A stretch of 64,000 bases of DNA from Symbiodinium natans (taxonomy: Eukaryota > Sar > Dinophyceae > Suessiales > Symbiodiniaceae): contig CAJNDS010000003.1 of assembly GCA_905221605.1 (NCBI GenBank), positions 874,246-938,245 on the forward strand, in the 5' to 3' direction. The position numbers and the translations under genes were made by a program. The notes beneath the pieces are model-generated. The model saw only the letters and a list, made by a program, of their open reading frames with translations. It made no database searches and was not told where the DNA came from. This document shows positions 32,101 through 42,786 of the stretch, one piece after another; position 1 is the first letter of the stretch; the number at the start of each line of letters is the position of its first letter.

Positions 32101-35100
32101 CAAGAAGTCAAAGTCAATGCGAGTTTGAGGCGGACCTTCGCAGCAGAGATGCTTCCAGGGTGCTGCGCCGAGATTTCGAGGACAGTCAGAGTGCGGCCCG
32201 TGGACTTGCCATTCTTCCAGGTGCAGCCAGCCCGCCGGCCCGTCACTGGAGGCTGCGAGACATTGGCATGAACGGCATGTAAATTAGGACTCAAATGGAG
32301 AAGCCCAGTGCGGCCAAACTTCGGGGAGTTGTTAATATGCACTTTAAACCCCCCGAAGCTCATGCGTGGTGTGCAATGTGTGCATTCTCACGGTCTGAGA
32401 GGCAACTCGGGGAGAGGGTCGCCAACGCAGGCCTGCGCACGGGAGACGGCAGGAGTGTGGAATATTGTTGGATGGTGCTTGGTGTGTGTGTGTGTGTGGG
32501 CAACCTTTCTCATTCTGCCCCTCGTTGAGCATGTGTCCAGTGGAGGCTCCACCCAGACCGTTTCACCTGGAGCCGGAGGAAGAGCGGGTGCGCAGCTGAC
32601 TCCGCTTCGTCCATGTGAACACCACGTGCAAAGGGCTTGCAACGCAGAAACACCAGGCTCCGGCGGCACCGGCAGGACCGCCAGCACCGGCGCCGCCCGC
32701 ACCGCCTCCGGCCCCTCCGCAGAACTCGCAGAGCACCCCGAGCCCCTCAGAGGTCGCGGCCGGGTGCCCAGTCGCAGGCGGCATCGCAGGTGCACCGCAA
32801 ACAATTTGCCCATGTCCGGGCAAAATGCTTCTTCAAAAGGCATTAAATTTAATTAAAGATCACATGATGCTTTTCTCTCTCTTCTTTTTTCCTTTGTTGT
32901 TTCGTTCTTGTTTTCTTGTTTTTTTTGTCCGAGGCAGAAGCCAAGGCTGCGGCCTTTGCTGCGGTGGAGCGCTTGGAGCGGTTCGGCAGACCTCCTGGGC
33001 CTCCGCCTTCTGGGCCTCCCGTCGAAGGCGCTGTGGAATGTTGTGGAGATCTGTGGAGCATGGGAGTACGCTGTGGCCTAGTCTCCAAAGCTCTTTTAGC
33101 TTTGGTCAGCGCCTTGCGATGCTGTCGTGCCTTGTTTCCACCGGGCACCTGCCAGGGGAGGCCCCCGCTCCTGAGCCGCCGAGACGGCCTGTGGAGCGCA
33201 GGCCAAACGTGAAGTTAAGAAGGCAACATACAAGACGATAAATTGCAAACGAAGAGAATAGAGTAGAATAGGGAACCATGGACTGTCACAGCCGCGATGT
33301 GGCCTGTGACATCCTGCGACATGGCGGTGACATGATGCTTAGTGAAAGCAGCGCAGCTCGCTGAGGGATGAGAGACAAAGCTGTGGCTGTTGTGAACTTT
33401 CGTGAACTTTCAGAGGCCGCTGAGCCCCGGAGCCTCCGGAGCCTCCGGAGCCCTTGGAGCCTGCGGAGCCGGCGGAGCCGGCGGAGCGCAGGCCCTGGGA
33501 TGAAGCGTCTAAGCGAGGGTACCTGCGGCCTTTGTTGGGCATCCCAGGCGTAGGACATGGGGTGTGCTGAGTCTTGAGTGTGGGGCGTGATATGAGGTTT
33601 TTTTTTTCCATTGGCTCTTCGCAGGTGCAGCCAGCGCCCGCCAGCTGCGCCCAGTACAACGGGGGGCCTCGCCACGTTCCCGACAGCTGCCCGTCCGATC
33701 TCGTGAATGTAGAGCTGTAGCACCTTCGAAGGGAACCTCACACACTAGACAGCACCATTGTTTTGTGCTTGTGCTGCCATGAAGTAGGGGATCCTTTTGT
33801 AGCTTCCCTTGTACTTGCCTCGTTGTTATTCAAAGTTACCGTTCCCAGGTGTGCGCACACCACCAGCTTCAACCCTGCCTCCTACCAGGACAGCTTTGCT
33901 CGAGGGCAGAGGCGACGCCGCACGTGTGCTCAATGGTGCTCATGTGTTCAGGTTGGACATGGAAACGGTGTCTGCGCAACACCCGCAGATGCTTGGGGTC
34001 CTGAAGCGCAGGTTAGTCGGAGACTCAGCCAGACTCGGGATCCGCAGGTGAGCAACATTGAGCAACAGCAAAACACGTCGGTGCCCCCAAAACAGCGAAA
34101 CGTTGAGAAACTTTGACTGAGGACCAGTCCAAGAGGCTCTCAGAACTGTGGGCCGGGTCCTCTGGGGGGAGCCCAAATCTCCTACGCTCTCTCCTTTCTT
34201 GCTCAACATGATGGCCATGACCATGAGCCGTACCTCGACTGTGCCTCCAACTCTGAGGTGAAGGGCAACATCACGGCCATTGACACGGTTCTCACTCTGC
34301 CGCAGGACTGGGCTTTAGGGTCGTTGCTGCTATGACAGAGAACAGCCGACTGGAACTGGTACCAGGTGCGTGGTGTCGGTGGATGAAGGGCTTTGCATGA
34401 AGCACAACGTCTAAAACTCTGGGTCGGTGGTCATCTGTGGCCATTTCTCATATGATTGAGCAGATGCTTCTTTCATGGCAGGACCAAGACGTGCTGTGCG
34501 ACTTCTGCAGATCCTTGATGCAGCACCTTTCTCCAACAGAATAAGTACATGAACTTATTAGGTGCAGAGTATGGGGCTGCATTCCTCACTGCTGCACAGG
34601 TTTGCCCGCAGAGCTGTCTTCTTTGAGACTGAGATAGTTGTCGCTTCTGCGGCTTGAGATGGAAGCATACGGAATCTACACATCAACATAGTGATGCCGG
34701 TCTCGATGACTACGCGTGTCGCTGTCGCGATATTGGATACACGGTTCTGGGTGTTGGAGCTACGCCTTCGAGACTCGGGTGCCGATTTTGCAGGTTCGGA
34801 TCGCTGTAGTCCTTCTCGCTCTGGCGCTTTGCGGATCTTGAAGTCTCAATGCCTCAGTCTCATGCTGGAATTATGTTGGAGACAGCCGAAGTCAGGCAAG
34901 ACCTGGGCAGCGTGCTGAACCTAGATGCAACTTGTCATGAAAAGGCTGAAGGCTTCAAGAATGCTTTGGTCCCTTGCAGGTTGTGGAGCAGTATTGCAGA
35001 CGGTGCGGTGGCTGATGGTTTTGACTGTGTTGTCTCAGGCATGCGCCGCGTTTCTTCCCTTGCTGAAGGTCCGGAACACTGTCAAGAAGTTCTGCTATTG

Positions 35101-36110
35101 CTCTTTTGGCCTGAGCAGTCACGTTTGGGAAAGAGGCGGCCCTACTCAGCTTGGCAGGAGTTGTTAATGACATGCAAGTACGAGGACTTCATTGCGTGCC
35201 TCCAAGTCTTGAGGTAAGCAAAGTCTGTAGATTCTGTGATCCACGTGCGCATGCTCCTATGGTTCTCTGTCGATTCAGTTGATTCCCAGGCCATTGCGCT
35301 GGAGTTCACGGCTTTGCTGCTTGACCGCTTTGGCGGCCTGATCAGTGAGTTGGGCTTCCCAGATGCCGTGCACAGCTGCTTTTGGGTCCTGGAGCAGCAG
35401 ACGAACCCGAAATTGCCCACAGCCCTCAGCCCTACTGTGGCGCGAGCATGCTAAAAGTCTTCTGGCAGTGCTTCTGGGCCAGGACACGCGAGAGCTGTGC
35501 CAAAATCCCTGAGCCGGGAACTGACGAATTAATGAATCATTGTGAGCTCCACGTGCCATTGGCAAAAGCCCCCTGCTAGGATCATGTAGGATTTAGATTG
35601 GGTTCCTACTTTATCGCGTGTGTCGAGAAATTGTCCAAAGTGTGTAAAAGCCTAGGGCTCATGTCTTGGCCAGATGCCTCCCTATCTGAATCTGTCCGCG
35701 GGCGAGGGAAGTGTGGCTGAAGGCGTCAGCTCGATCTGGCCAGGGAAGGCCGCTATCGCAAGTGCAGTGCGCCGAGCCCTCAAAGGGGCCCAGACTTAAA
35801 AGTATGCCTGGCTGCACGGCTTTGCATGCGGCTGTTGTCGCGCCCAGGTGTTACGATCAATTCAAGGAGATCCACAAGCTGCTGGGCTCAGGCGTTGCCT
35901 TGCCATGTTGGGGGGTAGTAGAATGGCGGAGATGCAGGGGAGGTTCAGATCACTGGCACTGGAAGATCGAGAAGCTCACGGGTCTGAACCAGACCTTGAG
36001 CCTTAAGCTCCTCCCGGTTCAGGTTCGTTTTGGTCGAGCCCCTCTGCTTCTTGTGTGCAGGCCACAACGGCACAACCAAGCGAAGCGCCAAGCTGAACAG
36101 CAGCTTGCAG
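20446..36110 (+). CDS. KATNB1: Katanin p80 (WD40-repeat regulatory subunit), split by a LINE insertion
   Basis: Conserved exons in order give an N-terminal WKLQDFVAH, LATGGDDKRVNIWK, MSLTGHTSSVECLVF, KIWDLRRKSCIQTYPGH, IRFSPHGRWVATGGLDNQ, VKIWDLTAGKQM, LSFHPKEYLLVSG, SADRTVILWSLE and KFYPEEQAW. A Pro/Ala-rich linker follows, then con80 segments (FLPLLK, KYEDFIACL, CYDQFKEIHKLL). This is the architecture of the katanin p80 subunit, which targets the p60 AAA severing enzyme to microtubules and centrosomes. The sequence of the blades is closer to p80 than to generic WD40 proteins. Exons: 20446-20491, 20557-20600, 20685-20729, 20829-20876, 20978-21066, 21123-about 21175, 29582-29628, 29686-29762, 29876-about 29920, 30350-30401, 30501-about 30551, 30630-30665, 30777-about 30815, then con80 exons from 34980 on. 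The exon for the middle of the third blade and the stop were not found. Confidence 0.88.
21358..21378. repeat. (GA)n microsatellite
   Basis: Short GA run in the katanin intron that also received the LINE. Confidence 0.85.
22236..22249 (+). repeat. 5' target-site duplication of the LINE
   Basis: AAGAAGAAGCAGAG, identical to 28864-28877 and ending at the base before the spliced-leader relic. Part of it is a GAA run, but the GCAGAG end is not repetitive. Confidence 0.8.
22250..22270 (+). promoter_or_regulatory. Dinoflagellate spliced-leader (DinoSL) relic at the LINE 5' end
   Basis: The 21 bases start CCGTAGCC and end GGCTCAAG, with ATTTT between; they equal the conserved part of the 22-nt dinoflagellate spliced leader, which is added to nuclear mRNAs by trans-splicing. 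The preceding G at 22249 could be the variable first leader base or the last base of the target-site duplication. The relic lies 105 bp upstream of the ORF1 ATG. It marks the 5' end of a processed, trans-spliced RNA that was copied into DNA. Its AAG end could act again as a trans-splice acceptor. Confidence 0.93.
22375..23999 (+). CDS. LINE ORF1 protein (cysteine cluster plus coiled coil), one frameshift
   Basis: The ATG at 22375 opens a frame starting MAPREYICC. A cysteine cluster follows (C8, C9, C14, C29, C32 in a CC....C and CKKC pattern), then a Lys/Pro/Trp-rich basic region. A coiled coil lies at about residues 170-245 (IGLQKRIDMAKESLRQLL, LNEQAERAQKAVEAS), ahead of a basic KRRR segment near 260. 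The frame is lost near 23200 but continues in another frame (PSPGLEHMLRTAQQFL onward) to the TGA at 23997-23999. With the shift repaired it would be about 540 residues. LINE ORF1 proteins bind the element RNA and trimerise through such coils; the N-terminal cluster is presumably nucleic-acid binding. I do not recognise a closer family. Confidence 0.75.
24034..28373 (+). CDS. LINE ORF2 polyprotein: EEP endonuclease, reverse transcriptase, RNase H, zinc-finger tail
   Basis: The ATG at 24034 starts MSANVTSFNSG. The endonuclease shows LQETHL, an ILGDWNLDP core and, after a frameshift near 24555, VVSRSLEAL with PWKPHAAL. After a second shift near 25140 one uninterrupted frame runs to the TGA at 28371-28373. 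The reverse transcriptase has motif A LLDLQTFYDSV (about 25732), motif B ILAGCPFA (about 25905), motif C TWVDDIGAD (about 26004) and LRLSLKKTGFL. All three catalytic aspartates are present. A CPRCHEEADWEHVLLDC knuckle follows (about 27010). RNase H has YGTDASGG (about 27256), FRGELYAVLQ and VPSHVS..NDLVDKL. The tail has CAQC, CEGC and related cysteine pairs, a likely nucleic-acid-binding end. Ignoring the two shifts the product is about 1,446 residues. Confidence 0.9.
28374..28856 (+). other. LINE 3' UTR
   Basis: Non-coding tail between the ORF2 stop and the A-tail. It contains the two 160-bp units and ends in AACTCGG before the A-run. It is probably the recognition region for the element's reverse transcriptase, by analogy with other LINEs. 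Confidence 0.7.
28421..28736 (+). repeat. Two 160-bp tandem repeats in the LINE 3' UTR
   Basis: The word ATCCTCGCT.CCAGAGAA at 28421 recurs at 28581, and AGGAGGTT.AATCCTCTCA at 28509 recurs at 28669, a period of 159-160 bp. Each unit holds complementary GAGGAT and ATCCTC boxes that could pair into stem-loops. Confidence 0.8.
28864..28877 (+). repeat. 3' target-site duplication of the LINE
   Basis: Second copy of AAGAAGAAGCAGAG, directly following the A-tail. The A-rich start of the duplication makes the tail/duplication border ambiguous by a few bases. Confidence 0.8.
29069..29130. repeat. (GA)n microsatellite, about 62 bp
   Basis: Perfect GA run in the katanin intron downstream of the LINE; the longest perfect dinucleotide array in the window. 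Confidence 0.95.
29582..30815 (+). CDS. KATNB1: Katanin p80 exons after the LINE (WD40 blades 3-6)
   Basis: 29582-29628 reads KIWDLRRKSCIQTYP (GC donor at 29629). 29686-29762 reads HSAPVSAIRFSPHGRWVATG then GLDNQ (GC donor). 29876-about 29915 reads VKIWDLTAGKQMK. 30350-30401 reads GAVTSLSFHPKEYLLVS (GC donor). 30501-about 30551 reads SADRTVILWSLESF. 30630-30665 reads VGVSSIGATPVQ (GC donor). 30777-about 30812 reads AVKFYPEEQAWL. These continue the propeller interrupted at 21180, so the LINE lies inside a single intron of about 8.4 kb. Three tandem AGATCTTT units (30669-30692) start four bases after the donor at 30666. Confidence 0.86.
30816..34979 (+). CDS. KATNB1: Katanin p80 linker region (exons poorly defined)
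   Basis: Between the propeller and con80 the family has a variable, low-complexity linker. Candidate exons on the + strand are 31330-31490 (a charged helical frame with DRCKAQLDQAALEQRAARIV), 31720-31800 (DVDWKGLQAKCLLDD then SHVSLLVKQ), and 32650-32800 (Pro/Ala-rich, PAPAPPAPPPAPP, then SQSTPSPSEVAAG). No border is certain. The stretch also holds CGGAGC tandem repeats (33429-33487) and T-rich intron sequence at 32875-32930. Confidence 0.35.
34980..36110 (+). CDS. KATNB1: Katanin p80 con80 domain exons
   Basis: About 34980-35038 reads IADGAVADGFDCVV, matching the segment where family members have a small-residue helix ending in VLVDVL. 35039-35068 reads ACAAFLPLLK (GT donor). From 35158 the frame reads ELLMTCKYEDFIACL, the con80 SKYE..Y signature, ending at a GT donor at 35214 or slightly earlier. 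About 35290-35345 reads EFTALLLDRFGGLI. From 35848 it reads CYDQFKEIHKLL. 36061-36110 reads HNGTTKRSAKLNSSLQ. The con80 domain binds the p60 catalytic subunit. Phase between the KYED and EFTALL exons was not resolved, and the last coding exon is not identified. Confidence 0.72.
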
Positions 36111-37610
36111 GTGTCGAGTCCTCCTCCCCCCTTCTTTTTTCTTCTATTTCTATTGTATATATACATCACCTCCCGCTGTCTCCCTCCCTCTCTCTCGCTC
36201 TCTCTCCGTCTCTTCGTTCCATAGAGCGTAAGGAGCCTTTAAAGCTGAGTTGGTTCAGTGTTTCTGTTGCAAGGCAGCAGTTCTCATGAAAATGTCTGTC
36301 ACGCACACGTGAATGAGCTCTGCTGACCATGCTCCAGGCGTTCCTGCTCCGTGGGGAGCGAATACATGGCTGAAGAAGAGTTCGCGTGAAAGTATGCCCT
36401 AGAACAATTGAAGCAACGAGGTTGCTTCGTTCCAAGTACATGGCGATATGTTAAAGGCAGCTCATTACTTTCCAGGTGTGTGCAGAGCAGTCTTACGTTA
36501 GTTCCTGGCAAAAGCCAAAGTGCCTTGCAGCGAACGCTTGAAAGCCATGTGCAAAGAGAGTGAGGCATGTCAGGTGAGTCACATGACCTAAGAAGCATCG
36601 GTTGGCACTGCTCGTGTCAATGTCTAGCCGAGAACTGATGCAGGGGCGCATCCGCTGGGTCAAAGCCTTCTGAGCCTGAGCCACACCATACTGCAGCGTG
36701 CTATGCTGTACTGTGTACCGTATGGCCAAGCCATGTGAAGACTGGACATGCACTGCAAACAGCTGAATTGGAAGGCAGCTTGCTCAGCACAGCCCACTGA
36801 CGAACCTTCCGAAGAGCATCGCAGTACACGGGATTGTTCCAGATCAGCCGATGCTAGTTGACAATGGCATGCGGTTGCAGCCTCAGCTCCAGATCTCTGG
36901 GCCTGACGAGCGGCTCTAGTCAAGGCCAAAGACCACCCCAGTCTGTTCGATGGAACTCGTCCGCCTGTCAAAAGTCTGTTTTGGATGAGAACAAAGTTTC
37001 TGTTTGCGTCCGAAACCGCAGCCCAACACTTTCTTCGCGCTAAATGCTCATCTCATGGCATCTATTTCTGACATGAGCGGACATGGAACGATCATGACTG
37101 GGCCTTTGTCCCGAGCACCGAGAAGTCATGGGGATGTCCATGTTGCATTTTGCTTCACGAAGGGCGGTATACTCCCTATCGCCTCGGTGAAGCTTCTTTC
37201 AGGCTGTCCCGCTGCCCCGTGTCACACGGTGCCTGTGAGGCAAGCTTCCCAGCACTGCTTCCTGTGAATGTCTTGGGGGCCTCGATTTGTCTTTAAGGCT
37301 AGTGTAGCGGAGCGTAGCGTGCACTCATGCGGAGTCGGCCTTGAACCTAGGGCCCCAAGAGCACCATGCCTTGTGCAAAGCCACTGCACTGCGACCACAT
37401 GAGCTCCCTTACATTGTCTTACCACAGTTCAATGTGGTCGGCTGTGTTGTAATTCTTTCATCAGCTTTCATCATGGGCCAGTGCCCATATGCAACCCTAA
37501 GGCCCTAAGGCTTAGATCGGTAGCTGCCCACCGATTGCAAGTTTTTGTGGCAAAGTGCTCACCGCACCTGACACCAGGCTCCCTTCCCACGCTGCTCATG
37601 CGAATGGCAG
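36111..37610. other. No gene recognised; CT-rich tract
   Basis: It contains the unlocated 3' end of katanin p80 and a pyrimidine tract (36119-36211) of CT and TTC runs. No conserved peptide was seen on either strand. Confidence 0.4.
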
Positions 37611-39468
37611 GCCAAGGACCTTCAAGCCATCACAAGGCAGTTGCAAGCTGCCAGCCTAGCTCCGGTTTTGCTCCCCCAGTCTGGTCTACCACTCGCCGGC
37701 AGTCGCCCTTGCGCCTCTCAGCCTGCACTTCGACCGGATGTTGGCGGTCCGTTGTGTCCGTTGTGTCCGTTGTCGGTGCAAATCATTGTCAAGTGCCTGA
37801 CGTGGTGCGGCCAGATGTGTCATCAAATCGAAGGCCATTTCCAGCAGCGTGCAAAGTTGCTGCTCCGGCACTTGAGGCTGCGGGCTCGAACCAGCTGCAA
37901 CAGTTCTCACATATGGAGGTGATCCCGTAAACTCTGTTGCAGGCTGTGCCGCGGGTGTGCCAGGGACTCCAGTTCCACAGCATCTTAAGGTTTCGAAGGT
38001 TGTTTTGCTTGTGGGTTCAAGTCGAGACAGACTGGCTGATGGCGGTTCGGAGCAGCATTGGCACCTGAGGTCAGCAGCTGATGATGTCTGGATGCCAGGC
38101 TGGATGCCAGGCTGGAAGCTTGTGGTGGCTTGGCTCAGTTTGGAGATGCACCGGATAGTCGGAAGGTGCAGCTGCCCTTGCGCCAGTCCTCGGCCGCATC
38201 ATCTGTCAGCAAGGTGCACGGGTGGATCCAAAATCGTGATTGCAAGCGCTTGCGCGCGCCGCGTGGGCAGCCGGGGGTAGGGCCCTGGGTCCCAGGACGG
38301 TGTCTGGGTTCCCGAGAATCTTCGAAGCTTGGGTCTTTTGTGCAGCTTCAAGCAGCGCCACACACATCATGAGTTCAAGAAGGTCCGGGAGGCAGGTCGG
38401 CTTTAGGAAGTTTAGGCTGTTCCAAGGAGGGTCGCTGGGAATGGGGGTGTGAGGGGGGGTGTCAAACTTTCTGGCTGCCTGCTTCTTCCGGGCAGTCCTT
38501 TTGGTGGCATGTTACTTTGGGGTCACGTTTGCTGCCTGCTCAGCTCACAGGCAGTGGTTCCTGTTTCTCTCTTTTTAAGCTTCGGACCACTCTTCCCTGC
38601 CTCTCCGGTTTCGTACCACCCTTCCTGTAGAGGGTTCGCCTGGGCTTCTTGCTGTTAAGCCCCCTGTGAGGTTGGCCGCCTCAGGCCCTAGGCGTTTTTT
38701 TCGTGTGTTTTGGCGTGCCCTCTGTTTCAGCGCCTTACGACTGACGGCCGAGGCGAATGATTTTTTGCCAGGTGTGCAAGAGAGACTACATCCGAACGCC
38801 TTCTTGTGCCGTTTATGGCTCCGGTAGCACTGCACACATGGGATCATCGACTTGAGCCAGGGCAGAAGTTTCCATGTGGATGCGTGACAGGCCGGCCATC
38901 AGACGCCAGCCAGCACCGCCCGCGTTTCAACGATGGCCAGCAGAGCTGCTAGACACTGGCGACTGTAGCAACAGCTGTAGCATGTGTAGCATGTGTAGCA
39001 TGTGTGCAGCTGTAGCAGCTGTAGCAACATTAGCAACTGCTGCTGCTTGTTGCCTGCACTTCTTTTTGGGGGTCTGTGGAGTTCATCGACATAGCTGTTT
39101 TTTCCGCACGACGCAGACAGGAAATGTAGGCACACATAGGCACGGCAAAGGAGACCCAGGCACAGCATTTTGCCTGCTGCAGGCATCCTTCGCTCCGCCA
39201 GAAGGTTGGGCTCAGGCTTGGGATCTCCGTGAGATGACAAGAACCTTGTTCGCCCATTGTGGCCTTGAATATGAAGTTGTGACACGTTCAGTGTTTTGTG
39301 GGCATCCGTTGCAAGCTCCGCTACCATCAGGCCCAGCAACAAGAGATTGACCAGTTGCGCGAACAAATACAGGCCGGTTCTTCGCCGTCTGCCGAGCAAG
39401 CGCCAGTTTTGCATGTTTCCCCTGTGAAATCCCCTTGTGAACTGCTGACCATTTGCGACGCCCAGTGA
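37611..39468 (+). CDS. Coiled-coil protein exons (unidentified), ending at a stop
   Basis: After a GGCAG acceptor, 37611-37653 reads AKDLQAITRQLQAA, a heptad-like helix with a GC donor. After a GCAAG acceptor, 39316-39468 reads LRYHQAQQQEIDQLREQIQ, then a Ser/Pro tail SSPSAEQAPVLHVSPVKSP and the TGA at 39466-39468. Both lie on the + strand in a consistent exon style. The DNA between holds a GTAGCATGT tandem (38974-39003) and looks intronic. I do not recognise the protein. Coiled coils following katanin p80 might suggest a cytoskeletal role, but gene order in dinoflagellates is weak evidence. Confidence 0.45.
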
Positions 39469-39890
39469 CCTAATCGGAGACTCTGGCAAGCATCAAACAG
39501 TATTCTAATGCTCGCCACAGAAACTAATCACTCGAGGGGCAAGTAAATGTCAGATCTGTTCGTTTCAACTTTAGTTGTGTGTGGGTTCTGGGCATCGGCT
39601 ACGGGCAACAGACGAGTTTGGTGCATGTTGCCTCGGATGGTTGTTGCTTTGCTATTGGGTTTTGGTTTAGCATTCGTCCTTGCATCTCACGTGCCGGCAT
39701 GAGCCATGATTGCGTTTTGAGTTGCAAGTCGAAACGAAAGCCAAAACTTTTGCTTGAGGAGCCACGGCCGAGCCAAGGTCAAAGCAAATTAAACTAAAGC
39801 GGCACGAGACCATTCAAGAGGGCAACCTCGAAATTTCAACGATTGCGTTGCTTGTTTCGTTATGGAGAAGTCGTGCTTCCGGGTTCCCAG

Positions 39891-40413
39891 GTTTACAAAG
39901 CCAACGAGGCACGCTTGCAAGCGGAGTTGCAGGCACGACAGGGAGCATCAGGGAATTGCCCGTGGCACGGCACATCAAGGCATGCCAAGACATGGGACTT
40001 GCTGTGGCTTCATACAATCCTCGCTTCATCTTGCTTCTGCTTCGCCAGGCTGCAAGAGAACAGATCGATGGCTTGACAGTGGAACTGGCGGAGGAAAGAA
40101 GTGGAAAGTTTGGCGGTGTAGTTACGGTAGTAGTTGGTGTGTTCTTGGGGACTGAGACCGTCAAGGCAGAAACGGCTGCACTTCTTGTGCGGTACGCGAC
40201 AATGCTTGCGTGCTCTGAGGAGAAGCGCGCCCGGGCACAGGCTGTACTCGCCCTTCCAGCGGAGAAGGAGACAGCAGAACTCCCAATGCGAGTAGCGCTG
40301 AATTCAGCCGTTTGCGGTCCATTTCTGGCCAACGCTGTGAGATGCTGTGAGGCACCTCGGACACCAAAGAGCCCGAAGAGCCCGCAGCGTGGGACGCGAT
40401 CGCCACGTTCCTA
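39891..40413 (+). CDS. Further coiled-coil exons (unidentified)
   Basis: 39891-39941 follows a CCCAG acceptor and reads VYKANEARLQAELQARQ. About 40048-40110 reads AAREQIDGLTVELAEER. About 40155-40280 reads ETVKAETAALLVRY and EEKRARAQAVLALPAEKE; the frame then continues to a TAA at 40412-40414 through a Lys/Ser/Pro-rich tail (TPKSPKSPQR). Charged, leucine-spaced helices make coding likely. Whether these belong with the exons at 37.6-39.5 kb is unclear, because that set ends in a stop. Confidence 0.42.
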
Positions 40414-40414
40414 A

Positions 40415-42786
40415 CGTTCCTAGAGCAGCCTGAATGTGCCCTTCAAGGGTAGCAAGATGTAGAAAGTTCACGCCGCTAAATGAACTCAACTATCTGTATC
40501 CTCAACACCTGAGCATCGATTTGCCCACAGCACGTTGCTCCGAGATGACACCGGAAGAAGCAAGCGCAAACAAACTGTGACAACTCCAACTTCCCCACCT
40601 CATCCCCACTTCTTCACCCAGACCCGCTTCAGCGCGTGCTGCTGGAGCCTGAGCCTCATGGATCTGCGGGCGGTGCTGCTGTGCCGAATGTAGATGCAAG
40701 CAGTCTGCTGGGCTCAGTCCCCGACCCTACAATGTCGTCCTCCAAAGATCTCCAGCTCCCAGCGGTGTCTTTCATGGTTGTGGCTGCTGGAGCTCCGATA
40801 TGCCTTCTTGTGCAGGACCGTAGCCGAGCAGCGGAGCCGGACTGTCGGCGGCCCAAGATGCCAAGGGGAGCATGACAAGTCGTGAATGCCCTGAGCCCGG
40901 CTGAGCCCTGAGCAGGGCTGAGCCTGAGCAGTTGTGCAAACTCTGATCAAGAGCACAGGTGCCAGCACCAGCGGCACTGGCACCGGCACCGGTGGCACTG
41001 GCACCAACATCGGTGGCGGGGACGTGGCACCTTTCGCAAGGCCGCGATTTGCCGGTGTCTGCGAAAGTGACTCTGAGTCGTGTACAGCATGGAATGTTAC
41101 AGCGTGTGGCTGGGCATCGCGTCATGTCGCGACATGTCGTGTCTGACAGGCCACTGAGCGAACGCCCACGGGTCACAAGAAGAGGTGCGGCAATGGATGA
41201 TACGAGCTTAAGACTTGAAGGCTTGAGTCGGGCATATGTGTAAAGGGGAAGAGTTGCCAAGACTTTGAGAAGGCAACGCCGCTACTGCCGCTACTTGAAG
41301 TGATCAATAAAAATCCAATATAGCTGCATGTAGTCCTGCATCAGCCCATCAAGCCTCCGGTGTGGCTACCGCAAGCTTGCTTTGCTTTTCCTCAGGGCAC
41401 ACGCACGCACACGCTTATGCTCGAAAAAGGTATGCTCCTCGACCCTTGTCGCATGAGGCTGCTCACAGCCTGTTTCAAACCAAACCTGGTGATCTCACTT
41501 CTTGTGTCGTTCGGTCGTAGCGTGCTGAACCCTGATCGGATTTCCTTTGGCAACGGTCGTGAGCTTGAAGGCGCTAAGTTGAAAGCATCTAATCGGCTTG
41601 GGTCCAGATCCGCGTTGAGGCTCCTCTCCTGCAGCCCTGCGGCGGATTGCGAAGGACGAGGCAGCATAGGTGAACACACCGACATGAATTCAATGACAGG
41701 TGAGGTATCCATGCCGGTCATGCGAAGGAAACCATGACTGTATTGCAATCTTTCAGGGAAGATCAGGGTACGGTAAGCTTGTGGCCCGGGCCATGTTGCA
41801 ATCTGACGGATTCAGGTGGACACCAAGCTAACCGAGTACCTGACTTCATCTCCGCACTGCAAGCTCGAGTTCTGCAGGCAAAAGGGGCAAAGGGCGGAGG
41901 GAACTTCTTGTTTGCGCGCTATCACGGCCCCTGTGAGAGACCTCCAGGTTGAACCAGGGCTGGCTGCGCTGCCACGATTTTGAGACGTGGCGATTCAGTT
42001 GGGGTCTTCGCTAGTGGATGTGGCGTGTATGAAGAGCGTTTGTCATATGGCAGGTACCAGTTCCGCCACGCGGACATTGCCATGGAAACAAAGTGCCTGG
42101 AGGTGTGACATGGTGTGACTTTTGCAAGCTTGTAAGCAGCAGCTGCTATGTGGCTAGGGCGGTCACAGTCCCAGCTTGCGATCAGAATCCTTGCCTGACG
42201 TGCAGCAGTGCAGAGTGATGCGGAAAAATGAGCTTGGGGCAGATGTCCATCGTCAACGGCAAGCTCATGGTGAAGCTTGAGCCCACTTCGCACGACCGTG
42301 GATGGCTCCGCTCTCGGGTATTAAGCCTTATTAAGCGGCTCTGGCAGCGGCTAGAAAGCTCTAAGCATTGTCTATATAACCCTGGTGATCTGAGAGCCCA
42401 GCAGAGCTTGCAGCGGCCGTATCTGAATGGCAGCAATGGCTCATCCATGCACTCAGATGTTTGTTAATGCCATGTTTCGTCAGTACTACCGCTGGTCCAG
42501 TGCCTATGTGCTTTGCCTCACATTGCCTCAGAACGATTCTTCCTGACATCTTGTTAGTCATCTTGCCGGTCGGAGTCGTCCACATGCGTTCCAATGGAGC
42601 TTTGCCTCCTTTCTCGTGCGGAGCGCCATGGTGGCTCTGACCTTCGATGATGATGGCGAATACGGGTGGACAGCTGAGTTTGCTCAGTCGTCGCGGCAGC
42701 GCCAAACTCCAAACATGTTCGGACAAAACACGAGGTTCGAGAACGTGTAGGAGTCAGCAGTTGTCGAGGGTGGCATGTGTCCCAAG
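40415..42786. other. Two or three possible exons; no gene recognised
   Basis: About 41816-41885 after TTCAG reads VDTKLTEYLTSSPHCKLEF. About 42053-42107 reads YQFRHADIAMETKCLE. About 42243-42300 reads MSIVNGKLMVKLEPTSHDRG. Each looks protein-like and has a good acceptor, but none matches a family I know. A GGCACC/GGCACT tandem lies at 40968-41012. Confidence 0.3.
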
